Translations under genes and position numbers: made by a program
Shown: piece after piece, positions 44,804 to 58,640 of the stretch
Layout: every line of letters begins with the position of its first letter
How positions within the stretch are numbered: the first letter of the stretch is position 1
Origin: Parietaria judaica
Taxonomy: Eukaryota > Streptophyta > Magnoliopsida > Rosales > Urticaceae
Assembly (NCBI GenBank): GCA_954871525.1
Contig: OX940860.1
Coordinates: 30,536,001 to 30,600,000 of the forward strand
Direction of reading: 5' to 3'
DNA: 64,000 nt
The notes under the pieces: model-generated
What the model was told of the DNA's origin: nothing
Seen by the model: only the letters and a program-made list of their open reading frames with translations
The model's database searches: none

Positions 44804-46715
44804 ATGTCCATCACCTTCAAACCAACCACCGAGCTTTCTCGCTCCCTCGCGGCTCCGGCGAGGCCTTCGCCGTCGTCTCCGAAGCCCGCGCTCTACCGAG
44901 TGGCACTGGCTTCTGGTTCGTTATCGAGCAAGTTGTCGAAGCATCGGCTCTCGCTGGGAGCTGGAGGAGAGAGCACTGGGAGATCAGTTATGGCGAGAAG
45001 CAGCGGCTCCGGCGAAGGAGGTCTCTCTTACAAGGATGCCGGTGTGGACATCGACGCCGGCGCGGAGCTCGTTCGGAGAATCGCGAAGATGGCTCCTGTA
45101 ATCGGAGGCTTCGGTGGCTTATTCCCTCTAGGTATTGCTGCGACTTTTCTTTCCAGTATTTGGCCAAGTGTTGTGCATGAAGCTCAAGGTTTCAATGATT
45201 CTTTGCTTATAAGTTTTTGCTCGATTGAGTGTCGTGTGATTCATTTGAGCTTAGATTCGACTGTTAGGGTTTATGACATTGAAGAGCTTGGTATGTTTTC
45301 TGTGATTTGTTTGGTATAGCTGTTTAGTTTGAAGAATCTTGTTTTCTCATGAACAGGGGATTCGTACTTAGTTGCGGGAACTGACGGCGTTGGAACGAAA
45401 CTTAAGCTCGCTTTCGAAACAGGAATTCACGATACCATTGGGATTGATTTGGTGAGAAATACCGCTCGAAACCGATCATTTGTTGTTACTTTGCCTTGGA
45501 GTTTGTTTGGTTTTTGCTAATTTGCTTCACACATCAGGTTGCGATGAGTGTAAACGACATCATTACTTCCGGGGCGAAGCCGTTGTTCTTTCTCGATTAC
45601 TACGCGACAAGCCGTCTCGACGTTGATCTTGCTGAGAAGGTAGGGTTGTAATCATCCATTGCTTCCTTAAACGTGATTGTTTGAGCGGACTTTGGGAGAT
45701 TTAAAAGCTCTCTTTCATATAGGTTTTGAAAGGTATCGTTGATGGTTGCAAACAATCGGACTGTGCTCTTTTAGGTGGAGAGGTAAGCAAAAGTATCCCG
45801 CATTCTCGGATTTTTAAAGTGACGTTTTAGAGAGAACCATATTCACGGTTATTGGTGATTTTAGACTGCAGAAATGCCAGATTTTTACGCTGAAGGAGAG
45901 TACGATCTTAGTGGTTTTGCGGTAGGTATCATAAAGAAGGACTCAGTAATAGACGGAAAAAACATCGTGCCCGGAGATGTCCTTATCGGCTTGCCTTCTA
46001 CCGGAGTTCACTCCAACGGGTTTTCCCTCGTAAGAAGGTACATAATTACATTTCCGAGTGTTTTTTATTACTGCTTATTAAGAATTATAACTCAAGACCC
46101 GGTTTTGCATTCACAGGATTTTGGCTCGTAGTGGATTATCTTTGAATGACAAACTTCCCGGCGAAGCCATAACGTTAGGGAAAGCGCTAATGGCACCGAC
46201 CGAGCTTTACGTCAAGCAGGTTCCCAATTTTTTTTAATTTTATATTTAATTCAATCAGCAGCTCAAAATCCTTAAATCTTTTTTTAATCCTTGGTTTTTT
46301 CGAAAATAGGTACTGGATTTAATCAGCAAAGGGGGCATTAAGGGAATTTCCCACATTACCGGAGGTGGTTTCACCGACAATATTCCCCGAGTCTTCCCGA
46401 AAGGACTCGGAGCCGTCATCGGCACAGGTTCCTGGGAGATTCCACCCGTTTTCAAATGGCTCCAAGAGGTAAGTAATTGAGCAACCTCTTCCACATAGTC
46501 TCCGCTACAGGTCAATGGTGCTATAAACATGACTTTGACTTTAGGCGGGTCGGGTTGAAGATGCGGAAATGAGAAGGACGTTCAACATGGGGATCGGGAT
46601 GGTCTTAGTGGTGAGCGCCGAGGCATCGGAGAGAGTGCTTTTGGACGCAAATTCGGGCAAGAAAGCGTACCGAATAGGCGAAGTTGTGAGCGGCGAGGGA
46701 GTCACTTATCGCTAG
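44804..46715 (+). CDS. PUR5: Phosphoribosylformylglycinamidine cyclo-ligase (AIR synthase), plastid
   Basis: Eight exons join in frame to 396 codons: 44804-45131, 45357-45451, 45538-45639, 45723-45782, 45865-46037, 46117-46219, 46310-46468 and 46545-46715. The first ~60 residues are Ser/Ala/Arg/Lys-rich without acidic residues ([20 protein letters not shown]...), as in chloroplast transit peptides. The mature part begins near [20 protein letters not shown]. Family motifs include [65 protein letters not shown] and [16 protein letters not shown]. The enzyme closes the imidazole ring in step five of de novo purine synthesis, converting FGAM and ATP to AIR. Length and all motifs agree with an active enzyme. 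The reading frame upstream in a different phase (from 44707) is a shadow. Confidence 0.96.
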
Positions 46716-47549
46716 ATCCAATCCCCGGCGAGTTTGCTTAATTGTTCAACAAATTTTGTGATATTTGTAATAGCTTTCCTCTATTTATTGTCCTTCAAAA
46801 CTAACTAATTCTATAGCGTTATTGACTCGTCTTTTATAAAGAATGTGCTCTACAAATAGAGAAAATAACTCATTTGTTATAATTTTAGTGCGAATTTCAC
46901 ATTTGGAATGATAAAAGGTATTAAAATGATGATTTGTTTTACATAAAAAGATTAAATAAAGGTATTTTAATAATTATAAATAATGATTGTACTTTATTTA
47001 TACCCTTAATTTTTTTTATTAAATTTGTATCATATCAATACTTTACACGTAATCCGAGTTGAATAAGTATGATGACGAGTGATCATATCAACATATAATT
47101 TATTGGATAGCGACATATAATAATAATATGTTTATTCGACACTCAGCTCATCATCAAAACACAAATCGTTGACTTTTTTTTGTCGTTGTTCACCAAAATG
47201 AATTAACTGCTAAATCTACTCGCAAGACCTCAACATGAATTGAGTCCATAATAGTCACAATTTTACTAGTAGGGGAAATCCTTAAACAAACCGGAAAAAG
47301 AAGATGCTAAATGAGAACCGGCAAAAAGTCATAAAGCAAGACAACGAGGAGCTAAATGTTATAATTTATTGTTTATTGGGCTTTTGTGAAGTTTATAAAG
47401 AAAAATGATGAGATTGCTTGGTTAGAGAAGGAGAGAGAAGAAGAAGAAGCACAGTGAGTGTGTGGCGTCTCTTTCTGGTTCGTATTCAACCTCGGATCGT
47501 TACGGAGAAGCTTCGGATTCGATTCGATTCGATTCGATCGGAGGAGAAA
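46716..47549. other. Intergenic between PUR5 and CTPS
   Basis: About 830 bp, A/T-rich, with no gene. The last ~100 bp is purine-rich ('gagaaggagagagaagaaga' near 47425) and likely the CTPS leader. A GATTCGATTC tandem lies at 47516-47539. Confidence 0.5.
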
Positions 47550-50500
47550 ATGAAGTACGTTCTGGTCACCGGAGGCGTGGTCAGCGGCCTCGGCAAGGGC
47601 GTCACGGCGAGCAGCGTCGGCGTCGTCCTCAAGGCCTGTGGCCTTCGCGTCACCTCCATCAAAATAGGTTCCGAGTCCATTCTCGTTTCGATGATCGCGC
47701 TCGTTTTTCGCGTATTCGATTCTCGCTTTCTCTTGCTAAATTTGACCGAGTTTGAGTCCACGATTGTAGATATTGATATCGAAATGCAGTTTTGAGCTTG
47801 ATGCGATCATCGTTTCAACTCGTGAACTGTGCTTTGCTGGTTTTTTTTTTTATTTTTTTATTTCAGAATGTAGTTTTCATCTTGCTGTGATCACTGCGTT
47901 TCCAGGATTTAAGGATAAACAGTTCGTGTTATTGAACTTCCTTCATTCTGGTTTTCGATTCTTGTTTCTCTGCATTTATATCAATGATCGTGCTCGTTTC
48001 GCATCTTGGAATCTCGATTTCTCTTTCTTTGATCTCAGAATGTAGTGTTTGCTGTGAATCTGTGATGGTCGCCTTTCTAGGATTTAAGAATAAACAACTC
48101 ATGAACTGTACTTTATTGGTTTTGATTGTTCCAATTTGATCTCTAAGTCTCGAATTCACTTATTTGATCGTTCAAGTTTCCTAACTCGCTCTTTTGCAGA
48201 TCCGTACTTGAACACTGATGCAGGAACTATGTCTCCCTTCGAGCACGGGGAGGTCTTTGTTCTTGACGACGGTGGAGAGGTAATTTTGTATATATATTTA
48301 TATGTTTTTACAAACATATATTTTGTTAGGCTGAATTTGAGGAGATGTTTTTTTTAATTTTTTTTTTATTTTTGTAACAGGTCGATTTAGACTTAGGCAA
48401 TTACGAGAGGTTCTTAGACGTGACTCTTACGAAAGATAACAACATAACCACCGGAAAAATATATCAGGTGCTCATTATTTACTGGAATACTAGATCATAT
48501 CTTATTCAGATTCTCTTTTAGGTTGCTTTGCGTAACCGGAATTCATATTCGTGATCAGTCGGTTCTGGAGAAGGAGCGTAGAGGAGATTATCTTGGGAAG
48601 ACAGTCCAGGTTAGGATATGTTTAGACCAGATTTATGGTTTAATTTCATAAGCAAGTTTACTAATTTGGTTTTGAATTGTTTGTTTCAAGGTTGTTCCAC
48701 ACATCACTGATGCCATTAAGGGTTGGATAGAATCGGTTGCTGCAATTCCAGTTGACGGAAAAGAAGGACCGGCGGATGTTTGTGTTATAGAACTGGGTGG
48801 AACTGTCGGTAAGTACTTCAAATAATTGGGATGTTATTAGTGTTATCGGAAAATTTTAAGAGTTTAAATTATTTGATTTAAGGTCTTTGAATTTGAGTGT
48901 ATTGGTTTTTCGAAGGTGATATTGAGTCCATGCCGTTCATAGAGGCTCTGCGACAATTGTCATTTTCTGTTGGTAAGCCTACAGAAAGTACCAATTTTTT
49001 ATTTTTTTCTTTCGGGGGCCAGGGAAACTTAATTATGCATTTAATCATCGTTTTCGGATTCCATTTAACACTTAATGCTTATATGTGATGCATGTCGTGT
49101 TGCAGAGACTATTCGGTTCAGTCTGAGAAAAAAATTCCTGAATTTCTTTAGCTTAGTCTGATCATTAGTTTTGTTTATGTTTATGTTTATGTCCATTACT
49201 TGTTTAAGGTTGTATCCTTTAGCCTCATGCTTTATATAGGGCCAGTCGTGCTGTCGGTTTTTTTTTTTTAGGGTCGGGATGATTATTTATTTCCCTTATT
49301 TTCCCTTAGTCTCTCCGATTATTCGAAGATATTTATTATTATTGGTTAATTTAGTTCAATATTCTCCTCAGGACAGGATAACTTTTGTCTCATCCATGTC
49401 AGCTTGATACCGGTGCTCGGTGTTGTTGGAGAACAAGTAATTCACATTTGTCAAGTGATAGCCATGGATTTTATGTTGATTTTTCTTTACAATTTATATT
49501 CGGTGATTATTTTTTAATGCAGAAAACCAAGCCTACGCAACATAGTGTCAGGGAGCTGAGGGCACTAGGCTTAACTCCTCATCTATTGGCATGCCGCTCT
49601 TCTCAGGTACCATCAGCTCGTATATAAATATTTATATAAACTTTGATGTTTGATGGGTGTATCTTTACATGATAAATATAGACATATAGCCAAGTCAGTT
49701 TACATCTTGAAGGTTGTTGGATAATCTTCATTTATCCTTTGGTTCGAGCTTGTTCAATTACTGTTTAACCTGTGTATAATCTTGAGATTAATCCTACTTT
49801 GATGTCTTTTTGGTACTCTCTTGCAGCCTTTGCTGGAAAATACGAAAGAGAAATTGTCTCAATTCTGTCACGTTCCTGTAAGATTCTGTCGAAGAAATCC
49901 TTTTGATCGTGTTTTGATCCATTTTTATATTTACTGATGTTTCGAGGCTCTCGTGCTCATTCGCAGTCTGGAAATGTTCTGAATATTCATGATGTACCAA
50001 ACATTTGGCACGTTCCTCTCTTACTAAGGGTGCGTTTTACTGAAATTTCTTTTTCCTTTGGAAGTTTAAATGTTGCTGATTTTGTATATTTCTTTTTCAA
50101 TGTTTTATATGTTTATATTTCAGAACCAAAATGCTCATAGTACCATTCTCAAACAACTTGACTTACTCAGGTTACTTTTCCTGATGCTATATATATAATT
50201 ATATATATATATATATTCACTATCAGAATTTGATGATAGAAACTACCTATCATTATCGGATCTATTTCTTGTTAGCTCTTATTGTTTTGGCTATCATATT
50301 TTTGTTTAGAAATGTTTGTTGCGCTATGATGTTACTGGTAACATATAGAAAAGGAATCATTGAAAGAGAACTACCTTTCAGTGTGGCAGTTACAACTCCC
50401 GATTTGCGAGATTGGACAATCATGGCAGAGACTTACGATAATATCACCGATTCGGTTGGTACTTACATTTTATACTTATAATAACAAATTAACTAGCTTT

Positions 50501-51134
50501 TATTTTTTATTTTCTATTTTTAGTCTCGCTTTTCCACGAGAATTATCTCTTTTCGTACAGGTGAGAATCGCATTGGTTGGGAAGTATGTTGGTCTTACAG
50601 ACTCATATCTCTCTGTTGTCAAGGTGCTATATTTGCTGAACTCTGTTGTTTTGTATACGTTGTTGATATAAGAAGGATTCCGTAACGAGTAACAATGATG
50701 CCTAAATTTCCATTTTCTGAATGTTTTTCCCATGCCGTGAAGTAGGTTTTGGTTAAATAATATATCAGAGAAGTTAAATATATTTATATATATTATTCTC
50801 AACTATAGTTAATTGTGCTTGTAGGCCCTTCTCCATGCTTGTATTGCGTGTTCTCTAAAGCCATCGATAGACTGGGTTGCAGCTTCTGACCTAGAAGATG
50901 ACTCTGCAACATCGGTATTTCTTCCGACAATATACGCAGGGTATTTCCGTCACCTGAAAGAAAATTTATCTTCTTCGATCCATTTTTTTGAATACAGGCA
51001 CCAGAAGCACATGCAAAAGCATGGGAGACGTTAAGGGTAATGTTTAACATTTCTCCACTTTGTTACATTCTACTTTCTTTTGTACATTATATGCAGGACG
51101 GCATCTATTACATAAATTGAGCTATATAATTTCA

Positions 51135-51168
<34 letters not shown>

Positions 51169-52866
51169 TATATGCAATGGAGTTCCGCTGTTATTAAGGT
51201 ATTGAGTTTTTTTCAAAATTATTTCGCAGAACGCCTCTTGTGTGCTGGTTCCGGGTGGATTTGGAGATCGAGGAGTCAAGGGTATGATTTTGGCTGCAAA
51301 ATACGCGAGAGAAAACAAGGTTCCATATCTTGGAATTTGCTTGGGGATGCAGATTTCCGTGATTGAGTTTGCTAGATCAGTAAGCGGCTTTGTTCCCGAG
51401 CATTTTTTTTAGTTTTTAATAAATATTAAATCAGTTTTTTTTCTTTCTTTCTTTCTTAAGATTTTGTTCAGTCAGAGGCATAATCACTTTATGTACTAGT
51501 CGATGAAATATATACGGATGGTTTGTTCTTAGGTTTTACGTCTCGAAAGGGCACATAGTGAAGAGTTTGACACTTCCGACCCTCCCAATCGCGTTGTGAT
51601 TTACATGCCCGAGGTACAGATTCGTCATTGGTGATTCTTTTTTTTTTTTTTTTTTGTAATAAATAAATTATGTATTGACATTTAATTGTTTCAACATTTA
51701 GGTCTCGAAAACGCACATGGGAAGCACAATGAGACTAGGATCTCGATTGACATTGTTTCAGACGCCGGATTGTGTTACCTCAAAGCTGTAACTGATTCGT
51801 TCCGTTATTCAACGCCTTCGAGGATCCGTCACTAATTGTTTTCTGAAACATAGTTCATGTCATCTTCTGATAATTGGCAGGTACCATAACTCGGAGTATG
51901 TAGACGAACGGCATCGTCATAGATATGAGGTATTAGTTTTACGTTTACTTCAAGATAGAAAATAATAATAGTATTTTCAGAATGTATATGATCTGGTCTG
52001 TTTTTTTTTTCTTCAGGTAAACCCTGAAGTAGTCGGGATTCTTGAAGACGCAGGTCTGAAATTTGTCGGAAAAGACGAAACTGGAAACCGAATGGAGGTT
52101 AGTTTATTGTGACTGTGTTAGTTTAAGTTGATTATTGCACAACTTACATTACTCTTAATGTTCTCATTCCGAGAAAAGAAAAACATTTTTTTTTATAAAG
52201 GCGATAATACTAGAACTACGATCTAATCTTATTGAAGTATTTTTTTTTCCTACCAAGAAGCCAGTCTAGCGGTAAAGGGTAGTTGCAACTACCTCCCCTC
52301 AATTTTACTCAATTGCACACTTTGCCCCTTAAAATTTGTTCTAGTGCAATTTGTTCCCGAACTTCCATTTTGGTGCAAAATTTTCCCTTTATATTAAAAG
52401 AGCAAAGTGCTGGGAAATGAAATTCAAGAGGATAAAGCGCACCCTGAAATGAAATTCAGGAGGAATCGTCACTAACTAGTCTTTGAGAAATTAAATTTCA
52501 CACTCGGTAGTCCGGAACTGAAGGTCGTAAGGCCCGATTCTGTTACATGTAACATCTTTTCTCTTAGGAGATGGCTCATAAATGTCCATATTGTAGTATG
52601 AAATTCCCATGTTTTACTTGTGCAGATTTTGGAAATTCCGAATCACCCGTTCTACGTTGGCGTGCAATTTCATCCCGAGTTCAAGTCACGGCCGAGGCGT
52701 CCTTCGCCACTATTCTTAGGTACGAATCACCATTTTGCCCTAAAATTCGTCAGATCGGAGCCTAGAATTGCAATCTTATTCACCATAAATACGCTTTGCA
52801 GGTCTTATACTGGCTGCGACAGGGAAGTTGGAGTCATATCTTGACAGCCACGAAAACGGACGTTGA
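47550..52866 (+). CDS. CTPS: CTP synthase
   Basis: Twenty-two exons join in frame to 563 codons, first 47550-47667 and last 52802-52866, all with GT-AG borders. The synthetase half starts [20 protein letters not shown] (P-loop) and has [29 protein letters not shown] and VELGGT-like [20 protein letters not shown]. It continues with [19 protein letters not shown]. The glutaminase half has [20 protein letters not shown] and [20 protein letters not shown], with the catalytic Cys in [19 protein letters not shown] and the His-Glu pair in [13 protein letters not shown]. The enzyme makes CTP from UTP, ATP and glutamine, in the cytosol and its filaments; no transit peptide is visible. Segments such as [20 protein letters not shown] are less conserved than the core. 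Intron 1 (47668-48199) is 532 bp. Intron 20 (52098-52625, 528 bp) holds what looks like MITE debris near 52260-52560. Intron 15 has a (TA)n at about 51139-51165. Confidence 0.95.
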
Positions 52867-54481
52867 CTCTGCATTGACCCTCAGCTTGAATAGGCCCAAA
52901 CGACATCGTCTGGTCAAAACGGACACATGATACGGCAGTCAATTTCTTGTCGTAGCTTTCAGAGTAATGGTTTGAAGCTTCGATGTGAAAGCCATCTTCT
53001 TTATAAAACTTATTCATGTTTGCTTGTAAATCATAATTATAAATAAGTAATGACCTGTCCCACGACTGTCAATCATTTCCTGAAAATTCCATCAACTGAT
53101 TCTAATCAATAATCATAGTTTGTCAACCTTTGACTTTTTTTACTACTCTTGGGCCTGTCCACGGGCTACCCATGTCCGGGGTTGACCCGAGCACGGGCAA
53201 ACCCGCTCGCCTTTAATCTTGGGTGTGTGGATTTTTCTGCCCATCTATGTTTTGATGGGCGAGAGAGTCCGTTGCCCGTGGGAAGTCGGACCAGGCAGGT
53301 TAAAGGCGCATCGTTACTCACACCGAGTTATTTGTCAGTAAAATGTATCAGTTTCCCATGCCACCATCTTTTAACAATGGATTTTGGATCATTGTTTTGT
53401 ATATATTCCTTTCGTCGCGAGGAATACTTAGGAAATGCACTTTTTTTTTTATCATAAATTATTTTAACCTAACAATTTCCAAGAAATTTGTTCAAAAAAA
53501 AAAAAACAATTTCCAAGAATCTGAGATTGACAGTCAACTTATTTAGAAATAGTTCTCACTAGAGGTAGAGACTAGAGAGAGAGAGACAACCTACCAACAT
53601 TTACATATCCGTAGTACTTTATGATCACAAGCAAAAGTACCTTTTCTGAGCTGTAAAGCAAGTGACTTGATTTTATTGACTATTTACTTCAACTAATCCA
53701 CTCATACTCATTGTACACCCATCAGTGATGACTGATGATCAAGACATGGTAATAAGCTGGACAGTGCCGAGTAAGAAAATGTTTTGACGGAACGATTCCC
53801 AAACTATTAGAGCACGAGACATCATTAATTCAAAAGTCGGCGAAAGTCCGAGGGTAACCGTGAGTAGCCCGGATTAAAATCATTCAATTTTTTGTCCGTT
53901 TAAACAAAGTCCGAGAACAAACCCCCTACCCGCTTGAGAAGACCGCGCATCCAACGCCCACACTATAAATTCCCTCAAAACCGAGAGAATAATCTTGTTT
54001 TTTCAAATTTCCTACGTAAACCCAACTTATCCGAAACCCCTCTAAACCTCGATCCTAGTTTGAAATAAATTTAAATATTTTCTATCTTATATTAATTGCG
54101 GTATATCCGTGACCTATTTTTTACATCTTACAAAAATTCCATCAGAATATCCGTATGCCCTTCAATTACTTGTAAATTTGGACCCTCAGGCGGTTCTCGG
54201 TTTCCAGGCTCTTCACCATGGTTACATATTTTATATACGAGATCATTATAGCAGATTTTTTACGTTTGATTCATTTATCAACAATATTACCTTCTTCGAA
54301 ACACCATTTAAAAATCAACAAATCAATATAAAAATGTACCATAGTAAAAAAAATATCCATACGAATTGTGACTGTATACTTCGATTCGAACTCAACATAG
54401 TATCTACAAAATGCCGCAATACATAAAATAAAATAAAATTACAAAAACAAAAAAACATAGAATATAGCAGACTTACTATGA
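52867..54481. other. Intergenic, no gene seen; repeat fragment at 53150
   Basis: The CTPS 3' UTR occupies the first few hundred bases. Positions 53148-53330 ('gggcctgtccacgggctacc', 'gttgcccgtgggaagt') look like the GC-rich end of an hAT-type MITE, but the other end was not found. The remainder is A/T-rich spacer. Confidence 0.45.
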
Positions 54482-55015
54482 TCAATGATTGTACTCTAAG
54501 TAAGAAATCTGTCTTTGCATCTTCATCTGCTCATAGAATTTGGCAATAAACTCCTCAGCCCTCGAATCAATGCTCTCAAGCTCCTCATAAAACGCAGCGT
54601 TTCGATTCTCTTCCTCTTCTTCGTCGTCGCCTTTAATGCTCAGAAAGTTCTCCCCGCCGCAAACTCCGTCGTTTCTGCCGTGGTACTCGAAGTCGTAGTC
54701 GAAGTCGACCGCCGGCGCGTTCAGGCAGTTCAAGAACCTCATCGACGACGACACAGCGCCCGAGGAGGAGGAGGAGAACACCGGGGTCTTGTCGAAGGAC
54801 AGCTGGCGCTCGCCGTAGCCGTAGCGGTCGCGGGGCGTGTCGGACACGCCGTGGCCGCCGAGGCTCCTGACGAGCTTGGGGAGCAAGCGGAGCTCCGTCA
54901 TGAGGCGGCGTTTGAAGACGCCGCCTTTGCGGGCCCACAGGAGGGCTAGCCGGAGGACGCTCCACGCTCGCCGCGCCACGTCGGAGTTTCTCTTCGCCAT
55001 TTTCATCGACCCCAT
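54482..55015 (-). CDS. DUF761 family protein
   Basis: A single uninterrupted 177-codon frame on the minus strand, with strong coding composition in an A/T-rich background. It starts MGSMKMAKRNSDVARRAWSV, and MGSMK or the internal Met gives near-identical products. The N-terminal third is basic (RRAWSVLRLALLWARKGGVFKRRL), a Ser-rich linker follows (TPVFSSSSSGAVSSSMRFLNC), then an acidic stretch (GDDEEEEENRN). The C-terminus SIDSRAEEFIAKFYEQMKMQ, followed by RQISYLEYNH, is the plant DUF761 motif, seen in 'cotton fibre' and avirulence-induced proteins. The biochemical function of the family is not established. The leader (55016 to about 55300) contains (TA)/(TG) runs. ORFs in other frames here are shadows of its GC-rich coding DNA. 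Confidence 0.9.
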   Translation of the reverse strand: MGSMKMAKRNSDVARRAWSVLRLALLWARKGGVFKRRLMTELRLLPKLVRSLGGHGVSDTPRDRYGYGERQLSFDKTPVFSSSSSGAVSSSMRFLNCLNAPAVDFDYDFEYHGRNDGVCGGENFLSIKGDDEEEEENRNAAFYEELESIDSRAEEFIAKFYEQMKMQRQISYLEYNH

Positions 55016-55392
55016 GTCAACGATTATATATGTATGTGTGTGTATATCAGTATATGTATATGTGGGTGTGACTTGTGAGAGAAGGTAAGTGTTGAAGGCT
55101 TTTGCTGTTGATTATGGTTTGTTGCTCGTGAATTGTGATGAGAGTTGAGAGTGGATATATATATATGCATAGGAATATGTATATGGGTGTATCTATAGGT
55201 GTTAGTATATATGTTGTACGCGGTGTATAATGCGGCGAGAGAGAGAGATTGGTGAATCGTTGTTGAGAAGCTTTGCGAGTGGGACCCACCAAAGGAGACA
55301 CGGCTCTACGCGGTCGGCCATGGATGCACTCTTTAATGATTGCTAATATAATATAAATATAAATATAGATATAATATAAATATTAATATAAT
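55016..55392. other. Leader/promoter of the DUF761 gene and AT repeats
   Basis: Alternating 'tatatgtatatgtgggtgtg'-type runs lie at 55025-55200, and an A/T microsatellite built from 'aatataatataaatat' lies at 55345-55401. No other gene is visible. Confidence 0.5.
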
Positions 55393-55401
55393 ATAAATAT
55401 A

Positions 55402-55897
55402 GATTAATTGCACAAATGACCCCAAATATTTTTGATCTAAGACACTTTGATCCCTATTAATTTTTATTTTGTGGCACCAGGGCTTCTGCATTCGCAACAC
55501 ATGAGTTACTCGAGAGAGTATACTCTGACAATTAATCACCGAACAAAATCAAATATTATATTATGTAATTATTGCGCATAACACATGACTTATTGAGAGT
55601 ATTTTGAAGTTTCATTACCAGTTAGTTGTCGGGCGATATCATTATGTTGAGATGAAAAGTTTTTTTTAGTGAATAATTTGGAGGCCTAATCAAAGGCGGG
55701 ATCTTATTAAAAATAGAGATAAATTATAATATTAACAGAAAAAAATCACATACTATGCACACACTAAATTTCCGTCACTTTTCAATGTTTAGGAGGGCAG
55801 TATGTTACATTTTAAATGAACGCGATGTTACAAACTAAAGTTCTAGATGAAAAGTGCACATAAATAAAGTTCGGGGAGCATTTGTACCAATTAGCTC
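55402..55897. mobile_element. MITE with 9-bp duplication, Mutator-like
   Basis: The left end GATTAATTGCACAAATGACC faces the right end whose complement is GAGCTAATTGGTACAAATGC. Both continue in CCCC. Flanks 55393-55401 and 55898-55906 are identical, ATAAATATA (9 bp). The flank is A/T-rich, so chance agreement is possible but less likely with the matching ends. No coding capacity. Confidence 0.65.
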
Positions 55898-55906
55898 ATA
55901 AATATA

Positions 55907-58410
55907 TTATTAATCCCTCTCACTCACTATAACCTTAATTAATTTTGCTAATTTTGAAAAATCTTTAATATTATACGTAATAAATTCACGAAGTTAATCT
56001 TCTATGAACGACAGTCTGTTTAATCTTTAAATACATGTAATTTTTGTTATATTTTAAAAAAGTAACCGAAAATCTTGTAAAATGCATAAGCACTAGTCCA
56101 TGTGTTATTGATGCGTCATAAATAGAGCTGTTATGGATTTATACATCATCTATATAATTTGTTCTCGTATTACAGAATTGAATGATCATAAAAAATGACT
56201 CAAAATTTGTAGGTATGGAGGGTTTTAAATTAACACTGATAACATATTGATGGTATACAATGTAATACAATAATGCATAATCATGACTTTTAATGTGATG
56301 ATAATTTGATTTCACATTGATTCTTCTCACTGTCACAGTGTGAAATATTGATAATAAATATTAAATATATAGCTAAAAATTTAGTCACGTTATGGTTTAT
56401 TGTTGTCAATGAACTACTTCATAACTGGCATTCACAATTCAAAATACACCCACATTGCCAAAAAGTAATAATTCCTGATTAGGTCAAACACTATTATTGC
56501 AAGGTTGATCTATAATTTTTTGGAGTTTAAATTTATGAATTTTTGAAATTTATTGGTGAAATTTAGGATAATAGATTAAATTGATAAAAAAAAAAGATAC
56601 TCAAGTCAAATTGATAAATTATTAATTTTTAAGGTCAAATTGATAATATATAAACTTATTGAAATTTGCACACAATATTATGTAAACATCAATATTTCTC
56701 GGACTGTCATTCGATGTTAATAAAAATAGAATTAGGTACCAACGAAATACACATTTGAATCGACGATAATATTTGCCATTAGATAAAAGAATGAGGATAT
56801 ACATTACAACTTTTGAATAACCTGTGGTACTTATACCGTATGATTAGAACTAGTGTATATATTAATTAAGAGAAAAAAAAAAGGAAAAGAAAAAGAGATT
56901 ACAAGTGTGCTAGTTGTAGAAAAGTTATTATACTTTAATAAGATGGACGGTAATTTTCATAGAATTTCTGTCCATATTTAGGTAAGCATTCTGATTTGAC
57001 ATGATATGATATTGAGTATTTTCAAAGTTTGAAACAATAATAAAAGTGCGTTTAATATATTGTCTATGTGATTGTAAACTGCATGTAATTTACGTGGATA
57101 ATATTAATCTCAATTATATATTGATTTGCAATAGCTTGCAAGTAACTTATATATGCCTTTTTGGGAAAGCAAACTTGACAGTAAACGTGCATGATTCTAA
57201 GCAGTTTTCCAGGACTGAAAAAAAGTATAATAAAATATTTGAAAAAAAAATAGATAGGTATTTCCAAGAAACTTTAACTAATTACGCATAACAATAATCC
57301 TATTTATGTCTATATTTTCTAGAATTGGTTGGTTCTCCGTTCTCAAATTCTCAATCATTGTTAACTTAAGTAAAAAAGAAAAAAAAAAACTAATTGCGGT
57401 CGAAGTATTTAAAGTACTGCGGTATATTCTTAAATTTTTAACTGTATTGATTAAATATCCAAAGTCATAAAATTTTACATTTTTTCGATCATTAAATGAT
57501 ATAAACATGTATGTTTTAGATTGAAGTATTTACTATTTTAGTCAAAATGTGAATAAGTGAGTGTTAATCAGAGTTGTACGCATGTAAAACCCGAATATTA
57601 ATGAAAACACGTGAGAAAGAATCAACAACCGAGAATAAAAATGCAATTGAAAGTTTAGAAATATACTGCACTATTTTGAATAACTTAAAATACTTTTGCC
57701 TCAATTAATATTTAATACTATTTATAATTGTCGTTTTCTCAATTAATAAAAAGTTGGGTGTCTTTTTGCGTACTACTTTTGAATTGATGTATTAATTTTG
57801 CTTCCTTGCTTCACCACCATTGAACCAACTATATTATGGTAATGAATAATCATTGACACTACTTAATATCTCTAAAAAAAACTAATAAATTTAGACCGTT
57901 ACAGCCATTAAATCCTTTGAACCAAAAAGGAATAATAAAACAAAATAAAATAGAGTACAATATGAAATGATACAAAATTCCAAAATACATAAATTCTTCG
58001 GTTGTATATGAACGACGCATATTAAAAATAAATAAATAAATAAATAAAAAAGTTGAGAACAGTCTGGCTAAAATTCAAAGGAAAGTTCCTTTTTGAGCAT
58101 TATAAATAAATAAAATTACAATCAAAATGAGAATTGAATATGCTTGGAAGGTTCATAGTTAATTGTAGGCCAATAGTCAATATTATTTTATATTTAATTA
58201 ATACATTTAATTTGTTCTAATCATTGCGGTAAAAAAAAAATATAATTTATAAGCTCACAAAGTCATAAGTCACGGTATGAAATTTGATTAGTTATTTAGA
58301 ATGGACTTTAATCATAGAGCTAATTGACTGCGTAATTAATGATTTGCCTAAGCTAAGATCATTATAAACAGTGTTCTTTCTCCATAAAATATAGGAAAGT
58401 TTGCTTTTTT
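55907..58410. other. A/T-rich intergenic DNA, no gene seen
   Basis: Low-complexity A/T-rich sequence with scattered short ORFs that have no coding character. I found no clear repeat or RNA gene. Confidence 0.5.
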
Positions 58411-58640
58411 TCATACCCTCTATTTCCATATTTTGCAAAATACACCTTCTAGTTTCATAAACAGTCAAAATCTACCCTGTAAGTTTAACTTGGCAACACT
58501 AGCTAGTTTTTAGGTTTCTAACATTCGATTAATTTTAAGCAAAATTTTAAACACCTAAAACTAGGAATTGGCGATATTTTAGTTCTATGAAAAATATATA
58601 GTATATTTTTGTCAAAAATACAAATAGTGGGTATATAAAA
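58411..58640. mobile_element. Possible small inverted-repeat element
   Basis: 'ataccctctatttccatatt' near 58414 and the complement of the right end, 'atacccactatttgtatttt' (from about 58639), pair imperfectly over about 35 bp. No convincing target duplication was found. Confidence 0.45.
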
